This document shows, piece after piece, positions 38,001-43,782 of a DNA stretch of 64,000 nt. Source of the stretch: Prescottella agglutinans. Its GTDB lineage: Bacteria > Actinomycetota > Actinomycetes > Mycobacteriales > Mycobacteriaceae. Location of the stretch: NCBI RefSeq assembly GCF_004011865.1, contig NZ_RKLP01000006.1, positions 124,001 to 188,000 on the forward strand. Direction: 5' to 3'. The notes beneath the pieces were generated by a model. It did no database searches, was not told the origin of the DNA, and was given only the letters and a program-made list of their open reading frames with translations. Position 1 is the stretch's first letter, and each line of letters starts with the position of its first letter. The translations under genes were made by a program, and so were the position numbers.

Positions 38001-41000
38001 GCGAGGAACAGACCCTGCCCGGCGCCGACCTGTCCCGCACCGTCGGGTGGTTCACCACTGCGTACCCGGTCCGTGTCGATCTGGCCGGTGTCGACGTCGA
38101 CGACGCGTACGCGGCCGGGCCGGGCGCCGGCGCGGCGCTCGACGCGGTCAAGGAACAGTGGCGGGCGGTGCCGCAGCACGGAATCGGCTACGGCCTGCTG
38201 CGCCACCTCAATCCGGACACCGCGCGCACACTCGCCGCGTTCGAGGACCCGCAGGTCGCGGTCAACTATCTCGGGCGACTGTCGGGGGATCGGACCGCGG
38301 GCTGGGCCATCGGGTCCGGTGGACCCGACACGGTCGTCGAACGCGAGAGTCAGGGGCCGGTGCCGTGCCCGCTCGCGATCGACGCCTACGTCGAGGACCA
38401 GGCGGACGGCCCGAGGCTGTGTGCCGCGATCCGGTACGTACCCGAGATCCTCGACGCCGATGCGGCCGAGGAGTTCGCTGCGCTGTGGCAGCGCGCGGTT
38501 CGCGCCCTCGCAGAACACGTGGCGGCCCCCGGCAGCGGCGGGCTGACGCCGTCGGACCTGGACTGGGTCACCGCGACGCAGCCCGAGATCGACCGTTGGG
38601 AGGCAACGCATCCCGGTGTGGTGGACGTATGGCCGCTCACCCCCCTCCAGGAGGGGCTGCTGTTCCATGCGCTGCTCGCGCAACAGGAGGTGGACGCCTA
38701 CCACGTGCAGTTGATCGTCGATCTCGCGGGCGGGGTGGACGAGTCGCGGTTGGCGGCCGCGGCGCAGGCGCTGATGGACCGGCACGAGAACCTGCGGACG
38801 GTGTTCGACCACCGGGACGACGGAACGATCGTCCAACTGTCCCTCGGGCACGTGCCCCTCGACTGGTCGACGCTGACCGCGACCGCGGACCAGGCCGAGG
38901 AACTGATCGCGCGCGATCGCGAGATCCACTTCGACATGCGGGAGACGCCGCTGATCCGCTTCCTGCTGATCGACCTCGGCGGCGGACGCAGCCGACTGGT
39001 GATCACGAACCACCACATCGTGCTGGACGGCTGGTCGATGCCGCTGCTCGTGGCCGATCTGTTCGACCTCTACCTCACCGGTGGTCGGCCCCTCGACCGC
39101 GCGCCCGCCTCGTACCGCGGTTACCTCGAGTGGTGCGCCGCGCGGGACACCGCGGCCGCGGAAGGTGCGTGGGCGGCGGCCCTGTCCGGTCTGTCCGGGC
39201 CGACGCTGGTGGCACCGCACGCCGCGGGACGGCAGTTGTCGGCCACGGCCAGCGAGACCGTGCCGATGGACGATTCCACCGCGACCGCGCTCGGACGCAC
39301 CGCCGAGAAGGCCGGCGTCACGGTCAACACCGTGCTGCAGGCGGCCTGGGGAATCCTGCTCGGCCAGATGACGGCCGGCACCGACGTCGTGTTCGGCACC
39401 ACGATCTCCGGGCGCACGCCCGCCGTGCGCGGTATCGAATCGATGGTCGGGTTGTTCATCAACACGGTCCCGGTCCGGGCGCGCCTCGATCCTCGGGAGT
39501 CGATCCGCGACCTGCTCGGTCGGTTGCAGGCCGAACGGGCCGCACTCATGCCGCACGAGTACCTCGGTCTCACCGCGATCCAGCAGGCCGCCGGGTTCGG
39601 GGGACTCTTCGACACGGCGATGGTCTTCGAGTCGTACCCGATGGACATGCAGGCACTCGCCCGCCTCACCGAGCGCACCGGGTTGCGCACCACGTCGCTC
39701 GCCGGACACGACTCCACCCACTACCCGTTGTCGCTCAAGGCGTTCGAGGACACCCGCCTGCATCTGGTCCTGCGGTACGCACCCGACGCGATCGACCCGG
39801 CCGCCGTCGTCGACATCGCGCGGCGACTGGCGCGGATCGTGGAGACTGTCGCGCACCGCCCGGCCACCCCCGTCGGCCGCATCGACGTCGTCGGTGAGGA
39901 GGGCCGCACGGAACTGGTCGAGATCGCGACGGCGGACCCGGGTCCGGACCGAACGTGGGTCGAGATCCTCGAGGCGGGAGCGGCGCTCGACCCGGCCGCG
40001 ACCGCGTTGCGCTGGTGCGGAACCGACACCACCTACCGGGAACTCGACGAACGGTCGACCCGCCTGGCGCGCGCACTGATCGCGCGCGGGGTGGGTCCGG
40101 AAGACTTCGTGCCGGTAGCGATACCGCGCTCCGCGGACTCCGTCACCGCCACCTGGGCGGTCGTGAAGAGCGGCGCGGCGCCCGTGCCGATCAACCCGAA
40201 ACTGCCCGGCGGACGCATCGAGTACATGCTGGACGACTGCGCCGCCTCGGTCGGGCTGACCGCGAACGGCGACCACGGGTTGCCGGGGGCGCTCGACTGG
40301 CTGGCGCTCGACGAACTGGACCTCGGCCACTGGTCGGCGCGGCCGATCCACGACGGCGAGCGCATCCACCCGGTCCGCGCGACCGATCCGGCATACCTGA
40401 TCTACACCTCCGGGTCGACGGGCGCACCGAAGGGGGTCGTGGTGACCCACACCGGGCTGCCGGCGCTCACGTCCGCGCAGATCGACCATCAGGGTGTGAC
40501 GCCGAAATCCCGCATCCTGCACGTGTGTTCGCCGAGCTTCGACGTGTCGATCCTCGAACTCGTCCTCGCGTTCGGGGCCGGCGCGACGCTGGTCGTGGCC
40601 CCGCCGGACGTCTACGCCGGTGCGGAACTGGAACGGTTCGCCCGGGACGAGCGCGTCACCCATCTGCTCGTCACCCCGGCGGTGTGCGGAACCCTGGACC
40701 CGCGGTCGCTGCCCGACGTGGAGGTCGCCGAGATCGGCGGCGAGTTGTTCGGGGCGGAACTGGTGGACGAGTGGGCGCACAGGACGGTGCTGCTCAACGC
40801 GTACGGGCCGACCGAGTGCACGGTGTGCGTGACCGCCAGCGGCGCACTGGCGTCCGGTGAACCGATCACGATGGGCGGGCCGGTCGCCCGGTCCGGGGTG
40901 GGGGCTGTGGTGCTCGACTGCTGGTTGCGTCCGGTGGCCGACGGGACGGAGGGGGAGCTGTACCTCTTCGGCCCCTGCCTGGCGCGCGGCTATCGCGGCA

Positions 41001-42457
41001 AGGCGTCGCTGACGTCGGAACGGTTCGTGGCCAATCCCTTCGGGCCTCCCGGGTCGCGGATGTACCGAACCGGCGATCTCGTGCGCCGCGCGGGCAGGTC
41101 CGGTCTGCAGTACGTCGGGCGCACCGACTTCCAGATCAAGATCCGGGGGCTGCGCATCGAGGTCGGTGACGTCGACGCCGCGCTGATCGCGCACCCCGAC
41201 GTCGAGTTCGCCGTGTCGCTGGGGCACGAGGCCCCCAACGGCGAGACCGTCCTGGTGTCCTACGTCCGCCTCGCGCCCGGCTGCGACCTCGACCCGGCCG
41301 CGCTCAAGAAATTCGCGGCCACCTCGCTGCCGGTGTACATGGTGCCGTCCGCGATCACGATCCTCGACACCGTGCCGATGAACTCCAACGGCAAACTCGA
41401 CCGGGAGGCGCTGCCGGACCCGGTGTTCACCACCGGCGCCTACCGGCCGCCCGGGACCGACGTCGAGCACGTGCTGGTCGACGTGTTCGCCGACGTCCTC
41501 GGCGCGGAGCGCGTCGGCATCGACGACAGCTTCTTCGAACTCGGCGGCAACTCGCTCAGCGCGGTCCGGGTGGTCGCCGAGGTGCAGTCGCGGCTGGGCC
41601 GGGCGCTGCCGATGCAGTGGGTCGTCAGCGATCCCACCCCCGCGGCGATCGCCGCGCGACTCGACGGCGGCGGCGGGCCGTCGACGGATCAGTTGGTGCG
41701 GATGCGCTCGGGCGACGGTGCAGAACCGCTGATCTGCGTCCATCCGGCGATCGGGTTGACCTGGTGCTACACCGGCCTGATCCCGTACGTCACCAACGGC
41801 CGTCCCGTCTACGGGATCCAGTCGTCCGGGATGACCGTCGGCGTGCCGCCGTCACCGTCGATGGTCGAACTGGCCCGGCGCTACGTCGACCTGGTCCGAC
41901 AGGTGCAGCCGCACGGTCCGTACCACCTCCTCGGATACTCGGTGGGCGGTGCGATCGCCCACGCGATGGCGGTGCGCCTGCGCGCTCTCGGCGAGGAGGT
42001 CGGGACGCTGATCATGCTCGACACCCAGACCCGTGACTCGACGCCGGAGGGGGCGGGCACGCCGAGCCTCGGGACGCTGTTCGCGGAGTTCGCGGGCATC
42101 GAATCCGTGGAGAACGTCGACGACGACCTCAGCCCCGAACGGGCGGAGCAGTTGCTCCACGCCGACGGTGGTGCGTACGCCACGCTGACCGCCGACGATC
42201 TCCGCCGGATCTACGACGACTACGTGCACACGATCGGTCTCGGTCAGGACTACCGACCCGAGGCGTTCGACGGCGACCTCGTGTACATCGCGGCGGAGGG
42301 CGGAACCGTGGACACGGGAACCCCGTGGGACCGCTACATCTCCGGCACCGTGCACGCGCACCCCGTCGACCACCCGCACAACCGGCTCACCACCGCCGAG
42401 GCGCTCGCGGTGATCGGCCCGATCGTCGGGCGATTCCTCGACGGGGGCGATCGATGA
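26024..42457 (+). CDS. Four-module nonribosomal peptide synthetase with thioesterase
   Basis: 5477 residues. Approximate domains: C1 30-470 (HHIVLDG at 166), A1 480-1000, T1 (LGGDS, Ser 1040), E1 1085-1560 (HHLVVDG); C2 1580-2020, A2 2035-2540, T2 (LGGNS, Ser 2583); C3 2640-3080, A3 3100-3610, T3 (LGGDS, Ser 3655), E2 3680-4180; C4 4200-4640, A4 4645-5140, T4 (LGGNS, Ser 5177), TE 5220-5477 (GYSVGG). All core motifs look intact. Epimerases after modules 1 and 3 imply D-L-D-L stereochemistry. A1 and A3 share HSFAFD-SVWE and VLNQTPA (Thr/Ser-like, codes read by eye as DFWNFGVVFK and DVWNFGMVIK). A2 and A4 have unfamiliar codes. The leading C domain suggests an N-acylated start. No tailoring genes adjoin; the product is unknown. 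ATG 26024 is the first possible start after the in-frame stop at 25874. Confidence 0.96.
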   Translation: MELPFRVEPAPGTTDAGSSLPELSGPAAGYSEPIPLTPAQMGQWLAQQLDPSVPMSVALYVDIRDDGNRLDAELLSRVASRAAREFGSGLIRLVMVDSRPHQIIDPRLDTTVRMVDLRDEPDPPAAAHVWMRSDVAAPLDPLRDRLAVSALLRISDNRYFWYSRTHHIVLDGVGAATVLYRMADLYNAAMEGRAPPPNQARELESVHAAEAAYVGSTRWEADRDYWIDRTSGMPERCSLAERSAPVRALSRDVGGRIEPGTAAALESAQERYGASVAALVAASVAAYTARHTGTDDIVLSLPVSTRTTALLRRSGGTLANVVPLRVTVGIRTTVSELVADVTRALSGALRHQRYRHEDLRRDRGERGTGRGFAGPLLNLMMFPDELRLAATRTSLEVLSSGPIEDLLVNVYRYGPDGTIRLDFKANPRLYDDETLRIHYGRFTRLLDGLLTAEPDTPVGDLPIVDDVETAAQLASWNVPGTIVEQTLPDLVARRAARTPDRVAVVSDNRRLTYAELASRANRLARQLIASGVGPESAVGVVFDRSEELIVALLAVLTAGGGYVPVEAGTPAPRRDYVLADAEVSCVVTTGAFAKELDVGAVPVVVLDDPDTRAALEALSPAPVPDAERLRPLRPEHLAYTVYTSGSTGRPKGVQVSHRSVTALLVNAHAAFGTTADDVWTMFHSFAFDFSVWEIWGALTSGGAVVVVDRATARAPDAFAALLSREHVSVLNQTPAAFLQLVDAEQASDRPLADLRRVFVGGDDCDQRRMVPWLGRHDDGVSALVSVYGITETTVFLTGLAMDPASAESPGNVVGRGLPGVRLHLLDRRLRPVPVGVVGEIYAGGPQVARGYGRRPGLTAARFVADPFSTDGARLYRSGDLARWDADGRLVFLGRSDFQVQVRGFRVEPGEIEWALARCPGVAHAVVVPHRAPGEPVRLVAYVVPEPAIVLDPQSVRAHAGGVLAPYMMPAAVMVLDHLPLTVNGKVDRKSLPQPDFGASIGSGRAPAGPVEEALARLFAQVLGIDAVTAEESFFALGGDSIMAIQLVSRAREAGLSLTPHDVFERLSVAGLAAVATTVEAPGATLEELPGGGVGAVAPTPIVRWLVERGGPWSRLAQSVCVAVPAGIAWDHLVGAVQAVLDHHDMLRARFVPDGGGFEVPGAGSVVATDVLRRIEPSGEVGLTGALGAARDEAADRLDPESGRMVQAVWFDLGADRPGRLLLVIHHLVVDGVSWRILLPDLAEAWRQVESGRRPRLPAVGTSMRTWARALAEWAGRDVPERTAEIRYWQGVLAEADPILGRRALDPTVDLTGTLASMVVDLPEDVGEAMSTSVPETVNGGVDDAVVTGLALALARWRRRRGTPTCACLCTLEGHGREEQVIPGADVSRTVGWFTTTHPVRLDLTGVDLDAAFDGGPAAEEALKLVKEQLREAPDHGIGYGALRYLGDGAAIGRLGDRPAPQISVNYLGRTAVAADGDRGDWLPVDELGDLGATADPSLPAAAVLDINLITVDTESGPTLRASFAYPTGVLDARDVEELADLWRTACRALVTAAARPGAGGLTPSDLPLVQLDQEAVEQLEATCPGLSEVWPVSPLQAGLLFQTELAGDTDDPYLVQLVLDLRGRVDGDHMRRSVQALLDRHDILRVAFTTGPDGDPLQLVPRRVELPWTVADLRDPAEVGRVLDQDRARRFDMATAPLLRAMLIRTGDDAYRLVLTYHHILVDGWSVPLLVRELLALYAAADVHDVPVSASYANYLSWLGTIDRAASTAHWVEALAGVDEPTLLGPPGHGRPLPTVPRPERLLLTEAETERLDAVARERGVTMSTIVRVAWAIVLGAWTRRDDVVFGAIVSGRPPQIDGIEDMVGLFINTVPIRVVLHPAETLGELLDRCHADQASMLDHEHVGLADIERATGAAALFDTITVFESYPVDRGGLTSDTDIAGMRVIDVAVHDATHYPLALAASVDGGLQIRIDYAPALFDRREIDAVADRLERVLQAIASDPNRTLARLRLLSDADYTRLAPVHGRPGRRHRTLPGILADAARIDPDAPAVTCGPTSLTYRDLDTRSTRLARLLIDDGVGPEEVVALGLTRSLDFVEAVWAVAKTGAAFVPVDPTYPQERIEHMLDDSGARVGLTVHRWREGLSDKASWRELDSDECGTELAGIAPRPIDDADRTASLRIDNPAYLIYTSGSTGIPKGVVLTHRGLANLVAAERENLAVTSEARVSQFTSPSFDASVFELLMAFGSGAHLVIAPPDVYGGEDLARQLADARETHAFFTPSVLGSMRPDGLEGLRSLAVAGEPCPPELVGRWAAGRSMFNAYGPTEGTIMSNIAGPLLPDDPITIGGPTLGFVELVLDARLQPVPIGMPGELYLGGPAIARGYHRRPGLTAERFVASPFVAATDHPTGEDEGTLPGDRLYRTGDIVRWRDDLTLEYLGRSDFQVKVRGFRIELGEIDAALADHPGVEFAATLGRTAPSGETVLVSYVRPGDDPAVEPEELLRHLADRLPAHMVPALIVPIGEVPLTPSGKLDQKALPAPDFPVGSADAVAFSPIEGIVAEHLCAVLGVDRIGPDDSFFDLGGNSLMATRVTRRLDAALDTDLDVRAIFEAPTVRGLAARVRERGPGGAHRPVLRAYDRPAVLPLSSAQLRMWSINQLDTASPAYNIVMAVRLRGDLDERALIAAVGDVVARHSTLRTMYPVVDGTPAQLIVDPEHGPRAESVSVLAADLPGHLLRLAEAGFDVSREVPLRARLMRVSGSEHVLAVVAHHITADGFSMRTLARDVMRAYESRRRGRAPEWAPPAVEYVDFALWQRELLGDPDDPQSLYHAQLDYWRDALAGIPDVVPLPTDRPRPPRQSFRGAAVGFDVDAAIHARLVDVARHGNATMFMLAHTALAVLVARLSSSGDVVIGTPVSGRGEAGLDDVVGMFVGTLVLRTPVDPGAGFGDLLTVVREADLAAFARTDLPFERLVDELAPARSTSYAPLFQVLVEYRTDMSGYLQLPGLEVEPLEYDLAVSKFDLQLSVTESFTPDGAPGGMRFDLTYATDLWDEPTVRGFAERLRRILVASATDPHGPVGDIGLLTAADRAALEVGGPDEAGAPEGTLADVFGRAVAAHPDEVAVVHGTDRLTYAELAARSSRLARALAVRGAGPDSVVAVALPRSTDTIVAIVAATLAGAAYFPVDLGWPAERIALVLGEAAPACVLTTVDSVDALGGPAAPIVLLDDAGFRGELGAASADMPTDADRVAPLHPDNTAYVIYTSGSTGRPKGVQVSHRSVVSLLVNAHTVFDLRATDTWTMFHSFAFDVSVWEVWGPLSDGATTVIVDPEVARSPDDFVDLLHREAVTVLNQTPASFYQLVGAQHTADLPLRYVFVGGEELAREQVARWYDRRSPDHAPVFEMYGVTEATVIDSSAALTADTLTETVAGGIGHPLPGVRVHVLDTRLHPVPVGVVGDIYLAGVEVARGYLGRPGLTASRFVAEIGGTGRRMYRTGDLGRRGTDGRLELLGRSDFQVQVRGFRVELGEIESALLRCDGVEQAVVVSQRGERGADDRLIGYVVPTAGRTLDPLDVRDGVDRMLPSYMVPAAVVILDELPVTANGKVDRKALPEPDFAAFSGRGRSPTGAVEEQLAGLFAGVLGVPTVAADESFFALGGDSIMVIQLVSRARDAGIAFAPQDVFEHPTVERLAVVAAGGADQGRPAVLDEIDGGGIGPVEPTPIVRWLAGRPGAWDRFSQSLTVTIPAEMSGAQLIAALQAVLDRHDMLRSVRVGSGSGMRLVVPDPGAVDAATRVRRVDCSQVPDEADVDAVAAWERAASVSRLDPAAGVMVQVAWCDAGPGRAGRLAVAIHHLAVDGVSWRILLSDLVSACERVRRGETPDLPGVGTSMRTWAHGLRAAAESPDVVAELPWWTDTLVPADPVLGARRFDPDVDVTAEQVAVRIPADVTQGLLARLPAAFRATPADVVLCATAMAATCWERWSTGRSSIVVSVEGHGREEQTLPGADLSRTVGWFTTAYPVRVDLAGVDVDDAYAAGPGAGAALDAVKEQWRAVPQHGIGYGLLRHLNPDTARTLAAFEDPQVAVNYLGRLSGDRTAGWAIGSGGPDTVVERESQGPVPCPLAIDAYVEDQADGPRLCAAIRYVPEILDADAAEEFAALWQRAVRALAEHVAAPGSGGLTPSDLDWVTATQPEIDRWEATHPGVVDVWPLTPLQEGLLFHALLAQQEVDAYHVQLIVDLAGGVDESRLAAAAQALMDRHENLRTVFDHRDDGTIVQLSLGHVPLDWSTLTATADQAEELIARDREIHFDMRETPLIRFLLIDLGGGRSRLVITNHHIVLDGWSMPLLVADLFDLYLTGGRPLDRAPASYRGYLEWCAARDTAAAEGAWAAALSGLSGPTLVAPHAAGRQLSATASETVPMDDSTATALGRTAEKAGVTVNTVLQAAWGILLGQMTAGTDVVFGTTISGRTPAVRGIESMVGLFINTVPVRARLDPRESIRDLLGRLQAERAALMPHEYLGLTAIQQAAGFGGLFDTAMVFESYPMDMQALARLTERTGLRTTSLAGHDSTHYPLSLKAFEDTRLHLVLRYAPDAIDPAAVVDIARRLARIVETVAHRPATPVGRIDVVGEEGRTELVEIATADPGPDRTWVEILEAGAALDPAATALRWCGTDTTYRELDERSTRLARALIARGVGPEDFVPVAIPRSADSVTATWAVVKSGAAPVPINPKLPGGRIEYMLDDCAASVGLTANGDHGLPGALDWLALDELDLGHWSARPIHDGERIHPVRATDPAYLIYTSGSTGAPKGVVVTHTGLPALTSAQIDHQGVTPKSRILHVCSPSFDVSILELVLAFGAGATLVVAPPDVYAGAELERFARDERVTHLLVTPAVCGTLDPRSLPDVEVAEIGGELFGAELVDEWAHRTVLLNAYGPTECTVCVTASGALASGEPITMGGPVARSGVGAVVLDCWLRPVADGTEGELYLFGPCLARGYRGKASLTSERFVANPFGPPGSRMYRTGDLVRRAGRSGLQYVGRTDFQIKIRGLRIEVGDVDAALIAHPDVEFAVSLGHEAPNGETVLVSYVRLAPGCDLDPAALKKFAATSLPVYMVPSAITILDTVPMNSNGKLDREALPDPVFTTGAYRPPGTDVEHVLVDVFADVLGAERVGIDDSFFELGGNSLSAVRVVAEVQSRLGRALPMQWVVSDPTPAAIAARLDGGGGPSTDQLVRMRSGDGAEPLICVHPAIGLTWCYTGLIPYVTNGRPVYGIQSSGMTVGVPPSPSMVELARRYVDLVRQVQPHGPYHLLGYSVGGAIAHAMAVRLRALGEEVGTLIMLDTQTRDSTPEGAGTPSLGTLFAEFAGIESVENVDDDLSPERAEQLLHADGGAYATLTADDLRRIYDDYVHTIGLGQDYRPEAFDGDLVYIAAEGGTVDTGTPWDRYISGTVHAHPVDHPHNRLTTAEALAVIGPIVGRFLDGGDR

Positions 42458-42559
42458 TCTTGCGGCGCAACCGGGACCGGTGCTTACATGGTGCGCAGCG
42501 TCGCGTGCCGGTGGCGGACTGCGTCAGGCATGGAGGCGTCGAAGCACAAGGGGTCCTCG

Positions 42560-42943
42560 ATGACCATCTCGTTCAATCACACGATCGTCTTCGCGCGGGA
42601 CAAGCAGGTGTCCGCGTCGTTCTTCACGTCACTGTTCGCCCTGCCCGACGCCGTCGCCGCCGGCCCGTTCCTGGCCGTCCAACTCGACAACGGCGTGACA
42701 CTCGACTTCGCCGATCCGCCGATCGACGTGCTGCCGCAGCACTATGCCTTCCTGGTCTCCGAGGAGGACTTCGACGGCATCTACGGTCGGATCCTCGACC
42801 GGGGCATGGACCACTGGGCCGACCCGCACAAGTCCCGGCCGGGGGAGATCAACCGGAACGACGGCGGGCGCGGGGTCTACTTCCACGACCCGGCAGGCCA
42901 CAACCTGGAGATCATCACGCGCCCGTACGGTTCGGGAAGTTAG
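42560..42943 (+). CDS. VOC-family (glyoxalase/dioxygenase fold) protein
   Basis: 127 residues with the vicinal-oxygen-chelate fold: MTISFNHTIVFARDKQVSAS (first beta-alpha unit with a metal-type His), FLAVQLDNGVTLDFAD, then the second unit LPQHYAFLVSEEDFDGIYGR and RGVYFHDPAGHNLEIITRPY, whose His and Glu are usual metal ligands. It could be a lyase, dioxygenase or binding protein. The start is ATG 42560 with AAGGGG 7 nt upstream. It follows the NRPS by 102 bp on the same strand; that it takes part in peptide synthesis is possible but unsupported. Confidence 0.85.
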   Translation: MTISFNHTIVFARDKQVSASFFTSLFALPDAVAAGPFLAVQLDNGVTLDFADPPIDVLPQHYAFLVSEEDFDGIYGRILDRGMDHWADPHKSRPGEINRNDGGRGVYFHDPAGHNLEIITRPYGSGS

Positions 42944-42999
42944 TGCCCTGCAAATAGATCGGTGATCGGACGTCGATTCGCGTTCTGTGGTGAGCTGGG

Positions 43000-43746
43000 A
43001 TGGCTGCACATCGGTGCGAGTTCCGCTTCTACGAGGAGCTGAACGACTTTCTGCCGCCCTCCCACCGCAAGCGCACGTTCGTGCACGACTTCGACGGCAC
43101 ACCGTCGGTGAAGGACCGGATCGAATCCCTCGGGGTGCCGCACACCGAGGTCGACCTGATCCTCGTCGACGGTGATCCGGTCGGGTTCGACCACCGCGTG
43201 TCCGGCGGGGAGCGGGTCGCGGTGTATCCGACGTTCCACGGCCTCGACCTCGGTGCCGTCACCCCGCTGCGCCCGCCGCTGCGGGAGGTGCGCTTCGTCC
43301 TCGACGTCCACCTCGGCCGGCTCGCCCGCTACCTCCGGCTGCTCGGCTTCGACAGCGCGTACACGAACGACCGCACCGACGACGAACTGCTCGCGCTGTC
43401 GCGCAACGAGAATCGCATCCTCCTCACGCGCGACATCGGGCTGCTCGAGCGGGCGGCGCTCGTCCACGGAGGATTCCTGCACGAGACCGACTCCCGGCTC
43501 CAACTGCGGGAGGTCCTCGACCGGTACCACCTGCAGGGGCGCATCGTGCCGCTCACGCGATGCGCCCGCTGCAACGGGCTCATCGGCCCCACGACACCCG
43601 CGCTCGCGCGGGGGAGCGTCCCCGGCGGGGTGCTGCGCGAACAGCGCCGGTTCAGCCGCTGCAACGACTGCGGCCAGGTGTACTGGCCCGGGGGCCATCT
43701 CGAGCGGTTGCGGGCGCGGCTCGCCGAGATCGGCGTGTGGTTCTGA
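43000..43746 (+). CDS. Mut7-C RNase-domain protein with N-terminal ubiquitin-like (ThiS/MoaD-type) domain
   Basis: 248 residues. Residues 1-85 are a beta-grasp domain (FRFYEELNDFLPPSHRKRTF; VDLILVDGDPVGFDHRVSGG) of the ub-Mut7C type. Residues 90-245 are the Mut7-C domain, a PIN-like nuclease fold with acidic residues in FVLDVHLGRLARYLRLLGFD and ILLTRDIGLLERA, and a zinc ribbon with CARCNG and CNDCGQ. The family is predicted to be an RNase; substrates are unknown. ATG 43000 is preceded by GAGCTGGG. Its stop is 36 bp from the convergent lnt-like gene. Confidence 0.87.
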   Translation: MAAHRCEFRFYEELNDFLPPSHRKRTFVHDFDGTPSVKDRIESLGVPHTEVDLILVDGDPVGFDHRVSGGERVAVYPTFHGLDLGAVTPLRPPLREVRFVLDVHLGRLARYLRLLGFDSAYTNDRTDDELLALSRNENRILLTRDIGLLERAALVHGGFLHETDSRLQLREVLDRYHLQGRIVPLTRCARCNGLIGPTTPALARGSVPGGVLREQRRFSRCNDCGQVYWPGGHLERLRARLAEIGVWF

Positions 43747-43782
43747 GTCGGGCGCGACGGACGCCGACCGGGGCAGCGCTTC

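Noticed and set aside
33542-41743. Antisense open frame of 2733 codons opposite the NRPS
   Set aside because: Same codon-bias artefact as the neighbouring antisense frame; no domain, no start signals.
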